A stretch of 64,000 bases of DNA from Eutrigla gurnardus (Eukaryota; Chordata; Actinopteri; Perciformes; Triglidae): NCBI GenBank assembly GCA_963514095.1, contig OY741276.1, positions 16,943,459 to 17,007,458 on the forward strand. Reading direction: 5' to 3'. The notes beneath the pieces were generated by a model that was not told where the DNA came from, searched no databases, and saw only the letters and a program-made list of their open reading frames with translations. Shown piece by piece: positions 10,450 to 20,659 of the stretch. Numbering within the stretch: position 1 is the first letter of the stretch; the number at the start of each line of letters is the position of its first letter. The position numbers and the translations under genes are program-made.

Positions 10450-13165
10450 CTGACCTGTCCATCATATATGACTGTCGCCATCCCGTCCCTGCCCTCCTCG
10501 CCAAATAAAAACACCATGGCCCCTCCTGGCACCGTCAGCTGTCCCGGGCCCCGGGCCATGTATGGGACCCGCATGCGCATGTATCTTGAATCCCTTACAG
10601 GTGGTAAGAAGACAAAAAAAATCATACATGTAGTGTCATTTAGGATAACGTGTTGTTGTAATATTTGTGTGACTGTTGCTGATACTCACTGAGCTCCTTC
10701 CATTTTGGGCTCATAGAAACCAGGTTTCTGTGGTGAAGACACAGTGACGGTCAACAAAGGGGACGGACAACGATGATATCTGTAATCATAGTGATGCGGT
10801 GGTCATGGTTACCTGCAGCCTCAGAGGCTCAAAGCCTCCAAAATCATCGTTGGGGATCACAGAGGAAATCACCTGCAAGCACAGCATCATACATTACTGT
10901 TTCTTACAGTGTGGTAACATTTATCATCTGACACTAAAAACAACCAGGACTCAACATTCACCACTTTACCGTACTTTTGCTTTGCCCAGGAAGTCTCTTT
11001 GCGGCAACTGCTCAACGTCCTGTTTTCTGGGACGAAACATGACATCCTCGGGAACCATGAGAGGAACCAGGACCTCCTCCCTCTGTTAAAAAAGGTAGAG
11101 TAAGAGACCATGATGGAGTCTACACATGTACTGTCAGAACATTTAAGAAAGGCCACAAGAGGAGACATCATTTTCACCTTCTCTTGGAATCAGCTCCGAC
11201 CGAAACAATGTATATTTTCTTTTTATTGACATGAAGATCTACAAAATTGTGAACTAATCTAATCACACAAAGACACAATGAAATGGCTCCTCTATGATGT
11301 TGTAATATAGCACATGAACTGAGATACTTTAAATTGTGTGGACCATAGAAATAAAAAGGGAGTAGAAGGGATTTTTAGATTCAAGTCAACGTAGCAGGAT
11401 GGTCAGAGCGGTGGGGCGTTTTTTCATGTACCATTGCCATAGCGACCATTTCTGTATAAAGTGAACTCTCCTATATCAAGTGGTGGACTCACTGAGGTGA
11501 GGTTTTACAGTAATGACTATCAGTGGAATTAGAAATGAGTTTCCACAGTGTGTTTTGGGAGTCGTGACACTCACCAGGACGCTGTCCAAAGCCAGCTCTA
11601 TGTTTCCTCGTCCCCCTGCTCTCTCCTGTGTGGCCGACAGCAGCACCTCCTTGGCCCGCTCCCACTGGCCCATCCGACAGTACACAGCTGATGCATTATA
11701 TAACACCTGGGGGGTAATTATGCATGTTGTAATAGTCCTGATGCTCAGTGATATTTATCAAACATTTCTGTCCTATGGCTCAACACTTCTCTGAGACTAA
11801 GGCTTCATTCAGGTGGTATAAAAGTCATTATATTCAATCTGGTTTCATGTTCAGAGACAAGAATTGTCCTTTTTCCTCCCCGGGTGATTCAGCAATTAAG
11901 CATTGTCAATGGAAAGTGAATCAGGATCCTTTTTCATGGTGGACACACCAATCAAACATATCCACATGACTATGCACCGTCCATGTTAGCCTGACAAAGC
12001 TGCTGCAGGTGCACAGATAAGACATCTGTGAGAAATATGTGATGTTGGGTAGCCTCTTCCTCCATCAATGAGGCTTTGTACGCACCCAGGTGACATTTGG
12101 ACTAAACAATGGAGGTGATGACACAGAGTCTGCTCTGGTTTCATTCCTCAGTGCTGACAGACCTCATGTGGAGGGGTTTTTCCCTTTTGATATGTGTGCG
12201 AGCCGAACATCAGACCTGCCAGCTGTAAAGTTTGAATCTCAGTCCCAACTGTTTGTAGTCGATGACCGCGTTTCCTCTCATGTGCTTCTGTGCCCAGATA
12301 CAGTCTGACAGAGCCTCCTCCAACCTGGAGAGACAGCGGGAGATGGACAGAGAGATGAAAAACTGAATGAGTTTGTATTAGTAAAGAGTCGCCTTGACCC
12401 TTTCAGTTATCCAATCCAATAGATAAAGTGAAAACTGTTTTAAACATAAAACTTTCATTCAAAAGGAATAGCATCACACTAAGGAAGAAACCCATAAGTG
12501 GAGGGCAGGCACCATGGAAGAACGCACTTTTGTTAGGTGTTTTAAAGAAATTAGCATTATCTCTAAGACGTTTATTGTAGACTTAAGCGAGTGTGAAGGA
12601 CACGCTGCTGCCACCTACTTGTCAGTCTGCATCGATACTGCTGCTCTCTGGAAGAATCCCACAGCAAGACGTTCATCCTTGGCAATGGTGAGGTCTAAAG
12701 CCTGGAGATACCAGAGGGAAAAACACACAAACAAATGGAAGTATTACAAGATGCTTCCTTTTGTGATGTCAGGATGACCTCATGTCAGATGGGTACATCC
12801 CTGACAATCATTGTTGGAGTCGTTGTTTCTTTGAATGGCTTATAACTGATATATAAAGCATAAGAATGACTTTTAAAAAAGCCATTCATTAAACATATAA
12901 ACCTTTATGAGACTTTATGGGTTGCAATGGAAATGATAATGAAATAGTGATGTCTGAGAGTTTGAATCAGGGTTCAGGTGAACACACAGACCTGGAGGGC
13001 AAGGTCCAGCTGTCCGAGGACCAGGTGAGCCGAGGCAGCATTGAACAGCGTGCGAGATGTGGGTTCACTGATCTGCTCCAGTTTGAACAGAGCTCCCTGC
13101 CAGTCCTTGGCGTCAGCCGCCTGAACCGCCTCGTCCCACAGCCGCAGTAACTCTGTGTAAAGCAT
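7928..13165 (-). CDS. noxa1: NADPH oxidase activator 1 (p67phox family)
   Basis: Cytosolic activator that binds Rac-GTP and switches on a NOX-family oxidase to make superoxide. Fifteen coding exons: 13165-12992, 12701-12619, 12324-12216, 11706-11575, 11082-10975, 10872-10813, 10727-10690, 10593-10455, 10190-10122, 9908-9821, 9595-9489, 8886-8726, 8458-8350, 8241-8118, 8028-7928; 533 aa. Domains: TPR array 1-160; activation segment with DFLGKAK (196-202); central SH3 about 239-292; proline-rich linker; PB1 about 383-459; C-terminal SH3 from VALYDY (474-479) to the end. NOXA1-like words (AVGFFQR, QLGLRFKL, QGPEDL) favour noxa1 over its paralogue ncf2, as does dpp7 next door. A central SH3 is ncf2-like and absent from human NOXA1. 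The ends of exons 5 and 9 are less certain: for exon 5 the GTACGG donor keeps frame and GTAAAG does not. Start ATG aligns with the p67 N terminus. Confidence 0.85.
8595..8654. repeat. (CA)n microsatellite
   Basis: About 30 uninterrupted CA units inside noxa1 intron 12. Confidence 0.95.
10410..10450. repeat. (CT)n microsatellite beside noxa1 exon 8
   Basis: A CT tract with one T-rich interruption. On the noxa1 (minus) strand it reads as a GA-rich tract starting only a few bases after the exon 8 donor (exon end 10455). Confidence 0.95.
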
Positions 13166-13833
13166 CCTGGACAGCCGAGACACACACATGTCACACAGAA
13201 ACATACAAAACGGGAGGCTGTTTGGAGCGTTTCATGTCTGTGACTTAAAAATGCTGTTGAAGAGCAGATCCTTAATGAATGTGATGCAGAAACAGTTGAA
13301 CACACACAACTCTTAGCACACAAATCTATTGTGTGTATCATTCAAATTGTTTTAGCCATTTGATTTGAACATTTGATAGGATGTTACACTGATTTTTGTA
13401 TTATCAAAGGTGCAAACAACGAGAATAAAACTGCCTTGATTTCAAGTGCAGTCATTTTCCTGCAGCTTCCTTGTATCAATGAGGCAGTAAATTATCTTTA
13501 TCTCTGTTTGTTTCAGTGTTCATCATCTTCCAGCAGTAGAATTTCTTTCCTGTTCCAGTTGAGTTTTCTCTCTTTTTCCATTTCAACCATGATTAGATGT
13601 AGAAATGAAGGATTTTACACAAACTTAGAAAGGGAGCCTATTACTTTGCAAATGTAATTTGAATATATATATATATTTATATATATATATACATACTGAA
13701 TTTGTCTGGAAATGTTGTAAATTACTTTATGACAGACGCACATTTCCTGATCATTACTGACACAAAAGCATATAAATGACTTTTTAACATTACAGCTAAT
13801 GAGTTTGAGTGAAAGCTGGGTCAAAAACAGTCA

Positions 13834-13873
<40 letters not shown>

Positions 13874-15122
13874 ATTAGCAATAATTAAACGTGTTAAAAA
13901 TAGAATACAGCAAAAGAAGAAGAGAAACCTAGAGAGACACTATGCCGGTGTTAATCAGTAACATTCTGTCCAGTTTTACTGGAATACTTCCTTGTACCTT
14001 AAACACTGATTATCTGCACATGTTGTTCACTCCTGTTCATATAAGCCACACCACAGAGACCTTTTAATTCTCTACATTCAGAGTCCTCACCTGTTGCTGC
14101 TGAGTGAGAGTTCGTCAGTGTATGAGCCGTCCAGCTGCCTGCCAGTATCTGCCAACAGGGAAGTCAGAGTGTTAAACAGGCCTCCTTCACAGTCTCCACC
14201 CTGCTGCTACAAGGAAGTCCTCCATACATTTTCCTCCACAATTCCACAGAGGCATGCTGGGAATTCAGTCAGTGTGGCACGTACTCATGACAATAACAAG
14301 ATAGGCCTATATACGTGAGTCACACATGATTGATTCAACTTGATAGGCTTCATTACCTCATAGAAATTAATTTCTTTGTTTGGGAAAGAACTGCTGTCAT
14401 TCACATGACTATTTATATCTAATAGGAGTTGTATAATCATGAGCCATACCTCTCTTGCACAATGTTACAACTTGCTTTGATTCCAGACATGTATATGTGC
14501 AAATATACAAATAAATCAGTCAGTTCAACTGTAAATGGTAGAAATACATTCTTAAAATAAAATGTAAAAACACAAATTGAAGAATGATCATGATGTTTAG
14601 AAACAAGGGCATCATTCAGTATCGCCAATGCTGATCTAACTGGGTCAACCTGCTGCACAGGTTCTGTTTTGTAATTAATGAGCAGTACTACAGCAGCAGT
14701 GTGGCCCCTCCCACTGCAGAAACTACACTGATGAATGCAGTACAACCTGACCATTTAAATACTTTACTTAGCTAAAGTATTAGTAAAATAATCCTTTACA
14801 AAAAAAAAACATTCATTATAATATATAAATTACTGGATCACCATCGAATTAATGGTAGACCTAAAAGTAATAATTAAAAGGAATAGAGGATAACATAGAA
14901 GAGCCTCAATGTGGCTGATCTGGTTTGAGATAGTTCAGAGACACAGTAGTTGTGGGGAACTTTACTACTTTTTTCTACTACTACCATTATGAATACTCAT
15001 ACTTCTTCTGCAGCACTACTTTTGATTACATTGGCATTACTATTCCTATTACTACTCCTGCTACTAGTACTACTGCTAACAGTAGCTGTTTTTTCAGCAG
15101 TGCAGAACAATGCATTTGGGAT
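13166..15122. other. Non-coding DNA upstream of noxa1
   Basis: No further noxa1 coding exon is needed and none was found. A 5' untranslated exon may lie here or nearer dpp7 but cannot be recognised. An AT dinucleotide tract sits at about 13664-13690 and a CA tract at 13835-13872. Confidence 0.5.
13835..13872. repeat. (CA)n microsatellite
   Basis: About 18 CA units between noxa1 and dpp7. Confidence 0.95.
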
Positions 15123-15126
15123 TTAA

Positions 15127-15848
15127 AGGTCCCCTATTATACTGATTGTCATCAATTTCATACAGCTGTCAGAGGTCCAACAACACTGGATTTGATATGT
15201 ATTGCCCCAAACCCATCTGTGGTCCTGAATTTCAGCTGTCTAAAAGTTGCTCAAATGAGATCTCCTGGGAACAGGCTGCTTCTGTGCCTGCACCTTTAAA
15301 TGCTAATGAGCTCCATCTGTCATCACCTACTCGGAGAGCCACGGAGACGATGCTTATGCTAGCGGCAGCATGTGCCAATGTTTACGGTGGATGTATCGCT
15401 ATGGCTCGCCTATGTGGCTCAGGTGAAGTTGCTGGGTCCCGTATGGTTGGGACAGATCCTTTTACGAGGGTCAGTGTCGAGGCAAAGCCAGCTTTGAACT
15501 GACCCTCGTTACTGAAGCAGTCCGATGTGAAGTTGTTAGCACACACATACAAGCTAACACCAACCGTAGCAGGCACATTGTCATTAAAAATGAAACGCAA
15601 CCACTGTCCCATTTACATTTACATTTACATTTAGGTCATTTAGCAGATGCTTTTGTCCAAAGCGACTTACAGTAAGTACATTTGTCAAAAGAAGGAAAGA
15701 AAGAAACCACAACGTTGTACCAGTGGGTGGGCTGCAGAGCCCATGCAGGAGTAGTTTGTTTTCCTCTTTCTGGGAGTTGACAGGCTCAGGGAGGACGAGT
15801 TTAGAGGCGTAGAGAGCAGAGAAACGTGTTTTTCATAATATGGGACCT
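15127..15848. mobile_element. Non-autonomous DNA transposon, TTAA target site
   Basis: The left end reads AGGTCCCCTATTAT and the right end, reversed, reads AGGTCCCATATTATG, giving terminal inverted repeats of about 15 bp. Both ends are flanked by TTAA (15123-15126 and 15849-15852), the target duplication used by piggyBac-type transposases. The interior has no transposase frame. A second repeat (15611-15681) is inserted in it. Superfamily assignment rests on TTAA only. Confidence 0.7.
15611..15681. repeat. Dispersed fish repeat nested in the TTAA element
   Basis: The stretch begins with three ATTTAC units and continues TTTAGGTCATTTAGCAGATGC then CCAAAGCGACTTACAGTAAG. This word order is a very common dispersed repeat in teleost genomes. 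It lies inside the element at 15127-15848, so it is either part of that family or a later insertion. Confidence 0.65.
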
Positions 15849-16280
15849 TTAACAATTTCCAGGCAAATCATTTCACATTTATGGTGAAGTAGAGTCCATT
15901 GAACCATTGTATACTAAGCACGAAATGAGAGTTTTCAAATAAATCACAATCACCTCTAAATTAGAAACCAGTTGTCACTTGCGTAAATGGACTATATACT
16001 CTACTGCTGATATCACATTATGTTCAACCAGATTAGGTGTTTCTCACAAGGGGCATATGGCTCTTTTTCAATATTTGGGCAATATACATTTAAAAAACAC
16101 TAAAAACATCCAAATGAATACCTAAAACACGAATATTTGATAATGTAAAAGTTTGTTCACAAAAGGTACATAATTGTTATTTTATTTGTATCAGTTACAA
16201 CATTAGTTTTGATTTCCTCTAATAAATAATGGTGGGTCTTACACGATGCACTTGAATGCAGCACAGACCATAACATCAGT

Positions 16281-16290
16281 GTCATGTGAC
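16281..16290. promoter_or_regulatory. CLEAR-like E-box upstream of dpp7
   Basis: GTCATGTGAC, 73 bp before the dpp7 start codon, differs at one base from the palindromic CLEAR element GTCACGTGAC bound by TFEB/MITF factors at lysosomal genes. Binding is inferred. Confidence 0.4.
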
Positions 16291-16362
16291 TCCGTGGCGT
16301 CTCGCATGCAGTAGGTGCGTGCGCTATCAGTGCAGTAGTTTTTGTAACGTTATCCCAGGAAT

Positions 16363-19300
16363 ATGAGCAGGACATTAGCGGTTTTCACGGTAACAGTGAG
16401 TCTGTTGTGTGTTGAGGTGCTGCATGGCCGACCAGACGGCTACTCTCAGGTAACGTCACGTGATAGTTTTTAATGTTCGTCTTTACGAAAAATCTCAGTT
16501 CCGCTTTTGAGGGGAAAAACTCTATTCAAAGGGCTCGTGGCTTCTCGTCATTCTCGGTCTTCAGTGAATCATAGGCACATAATTTAAGTGGACAACAGTT
16601 AACTAATGTAGACCGAGCCCAGCACGACATGCCTTTCATGTTTCATGGAGTTAGCAAGCTAGCTAACCCCTAAATGAGTGAAACTGAACGTATTGCTTTA
16701 AAAGCACAAAAGGCCTGTGTTGTGACTTCATAAAACATTTTATTTACTCTTTACAGTACATTCCGTACTTTAACACAACAGTGCTGTTTAATATGTGCTG
16801 TATATACATTTTTTATAGCCAAGAAACCGTCATGGATTCAGGACAGAAGCCCAGTTCACAGAGAAGTATTTCAGTCAGACGCTGGACCACTTCAACTTCA
16901 ACAGCATGGGGAACGGGACATTCGATCAGCGGTACCTGATCACAGGTGAAACCACATTCCCCAAATCTTAACAAGTAGCCTACATGAGCGTACGATTTAT
17001 TGTCTTTTTGTTTCCCCTCGCTTTTTAGATGAGTACTGGCTCAAAGGCTACGGTCCTATTTTCTTCTACACTGGCAACGAGGGAGACATCTGGGAGTTCG
17101 CGTCCAACTGTGGATTCATCACAGAGTTGGCTGCACAGCAAAGAGCTTTGGTCATATTCGCTGAACACGTAAGCAAACCTTGTTACACACTGTTATGACA
17201 GAGTAGTATGTCCAGGTCATGTGACAAAGGACATTGGGGAAATCAGTGGTTAAACTTTGGTTGCAGTCGAAAAGTAAACAAAATAAGGTCCTAACTCCTA
17301 TTCCTTTACCTTTTGGAGAAAACTTCATGCGGTTAAGGAAAGGCGATAGGAGAAAATACAATAATGGACTACAAAAAGTGCACCGTCCACTTCTCCCCAT
17401 GTTGTTGGTTTTATAAGAAACTCGTTCACTGACCGGCTTCAGGTCCAGCATCTCCTCCTTCCTGTTTGACCGTTTCGTTTCTGTCAAACATTTGTAACAT
17501 GATTTAAATAAATAAAAATACCATTCAACTATTATCACTGTCCACACACATTTATCAACACAATTCCAATGACTATATGTCTGCATGAAAGTAATTGACC
17601 GTTGCATCCTATGCTAAAGGAGCTCTGAAAGGAAGCATTGGAGCTCCTTTCCTTTGCATTTAGAGAATCCGAACGGCTCTTATCATGGCGGCCACTTGTT
17701 TACTTCCGGGTCACTTCTTCAGTTAGGAACCTTCCTAAGCAAAATAGACTATTCGACCGCAGCCATGGACTCATTCTATCAGCTGATATTGTGTTTTAAA
17801 AGGCAGGCTGGTTAACTTTTTTGTGTGGCTTTAAGGGAATCTCTTGGATGTGTTCTTCTTCTTTAAGTTGAAATGAATTAAATATAATTGAATAATAATA
17901 AATAATTGAAAATATCAACATAGAAAGTCAAATTTAGATATAAATTTTATTTATATTTTGACAGGTGTATCTCAATTATTCCAAAACACTGTAGTTGAGC
18001 ACATATATGAAAAAAGAGAGGAAAAATATTACAAACAGAGAAAAGGGTTTTGATCGGAGGCTGAGCATGACTGAAATACAGGACTATGAATAATAAACGA
18101 TTGACTGCATGAGCTGATAAAATATTAGAGAGGGGTCTGTGTCTGAAGCACTGAGGACTCGGAGAACTGACCCCAAAAGACATAAAATGTAATCTTCTTT
18201 ACTTATTCTATGATCACTATTTAACATTTGAGAAGTTTGTTTACTTTAGTTAAATTATAAAAACAAGGTTTTGCAGAAAAGCATGTTTTGATGTGTGGCC
18301 ATTAGTTTTGAGTGTCTGATGAAGCTGAACACCGTTGCCCTCCTCTCCCGTTGCACCAGAGGTACTATGGCAGGTCTCTGCCATTCGACAAGGACTCCTT
18401 CAAGATCCCTCAGATCAGCCTGCTGACGGTGGAACAAGCTCTGGCCGACTACGCCATCATGATCACCGAGCTGAAACGGCAGCTGGAGGCCACACGCTGT
18501 CCTGTCATTGTGTTTGGGGGCAGGTAGGATGCAGTTATTCCTCATATCAGTTATGAGTCTGGTTGTTTACTTGAAGCCTGAATGTGTGACTTTCTTTTTG
18601 TGTGCCTTTAAAAAAGAGAATCTTTTCATAAGTCATTTTTTTTTTTTATCATTCAAGCGAAACTTGGTCTGAAGATGTCAATCTTCTATAATTCAACAGT
18701 ATGTCCAGGTTGGATTATGGTTTCAGAGGTTGATATCAGCCTTTTTGTGCTTTTACTTACTTTACTCTAAAGTGTGATATGGCTCAGTGATGTATTTCCC
18801 CTTTCTTGCAGATATTACTTTTACTAGTAAAAAAAAAAAAAAAGGCTCCACTTTTTTCATATTCTGTCTTATCTGCTCCTGTTGTTTCCTTCTCGGCCTT
18901 CTCCTCTCTCCCTCCAGTTATGGTGGAATGCTGTCGGCCTACATGAGACTCAGGTATCCGAACATTGTGGCTGGAGCTCTGGCTGCTAGCGCCCCCGTTC
19001 TATCCACTGCTGGACTCGGAGACTCCAGGCAGTTCTTCAGAGATGTGACTGCTGTAAGTTGTTATCACCCACCTTGTGATTCAGATAGAAGTGAAATTAA
19101 CCTACTTAAACCTCACCTAAAATAAATTCTATAATGTCCAATATGCGCTTTTGGTAACACGTTAGCTGTGTGAATCTACACACACATGCAGGTTTTATGA
19201 TGACCTTTTTGTTTCTTTTTCACACAGGATTTTGAGAGTGTTGCTCCTGAATGCAGAGAGGCTGTGAGAGGAGCGTTCCACGAGCTGAAAGAATTGGCCC

Positions 19301-19443
19301 AACGCCAAGGTACACCTGTAAATGGCCTCAATGTCATGCACACAAATGACAAGAGTAGATGAAAAGAAACATTCTGTTCTGTACTATATTGTCACTAAGG
19401 TAACAATGACTCCTGGAAGTCAACCTAAAAATAACAAACTATC

Positions 19444-19486
<43 letters not shown>

Positions 19487-20601
19487 CAGCCAGGAGAGAG
19501 TCGCAGTAGTCAAGGCGGGAGATGACCAGTGCTTGGACCAGGAGTTGCGTTGCATCCTTTGTGAGGAAAGAACAGATCCTGCAGATGTTGTAAAGGGCAA
19601 ATCTGCAGGATCGGGCCACAGCAGTGATGTTGGGGGTGCAGGATAGTTGGTCATCGAGGATTACACCCAGGTTCCTCGCAGTTGACAAAGGCAAGACTGT
19701 GATGCCCTCAAGAGTGACCGACAGGTCCATGCGAGGGCAGTCTTTCCCTGGGATGAAGAGGAGTTCGGGTTTATGCAGGTTAAGCTTAAGTCGGGTTCGG
19801 GTTCCTTCTGTGTGGAGTTTGCATGTTCTCCCCGTGTAAGCGTGGGTTCTCTCCGGGTTCTCCGGCTTCCTCCCACAGTCCAAAGACATGCAGGATGGGG
19901 ATAGGTTCATTGGTGACTCTAAATTGCCCGTAGGTGTGAATGTGAGCGTGAATGGTTGTCTGTCTCTACATGTCGGCCCTGTGATAGACTGGCGACCTGA
20001 CCAATGTCTTCGCCTTTGCCCAATGACAGCTGGGATCGGCTCCAGTCCCCCACAACACTGAATACAGGATAAGCGGTAGACAATGGATGGATGGAAGCTT
20101 GGGGTGTTGCAAAGTGGGCGTCGGAGGCTGGGGGGAAAGAGAGGAACAGTTGGGCGTCATCTACAACAATGGTGGGAGAAACCATGTGATGTGGACTAGA
20201 GGCGCAAGCACTTCTGGTGGGGTCAAATGGGTCCTGAGCCATTAACTGAACTATTCACAGCGTCTTCACAGATAAACCAGTCTTAGTTCATCCATTTTTT
20301 TATTCATATACTCCTAGCTTTAACTTCTATTTCTGTTAAGTCATTATAAGCAATGCAAATACAGACAACATGTGTACGCTGATTGGCCAAATAAAGCTGA
20401 CTGTGATTTGTTGATGCTACCAGATTACAGTGGCATCCAGGCAGAGTTGTCCCTGTGTAAGCCTCCATCGTGTGCTCGGGACATCCACCAGCTGAACGGC
20501 TTGCTGAGGAACGCCTTCACTCTGATGGCCATGCTGGATTATCCCTACAGCACTCACTTCATGGGCAACATGCCCGCCAACCCCGTCAAGGTAACTGCAA
20601 A

Positions 20602-20659
<58 letters not shown>

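Noticed and set aside
7928..13165. Calling the p67phox-family gene ncf2
   Set aside because: The central SH3 and PB1 lysine are ncf2-like, but AVGFFQR, IDYxQLGLRFKL, DFLGKAKV, QGPEDL and the dpp7 neighbour fit noxa1 better. ncf2 remains the main alternative.
19425..19910. 161-codon minus-strand frame as a host gene
   Set aside because: It is made of dispersed repeat A, a reverse-transcriptase fragment and a TTA microsatellite translated as poly-asparagine.
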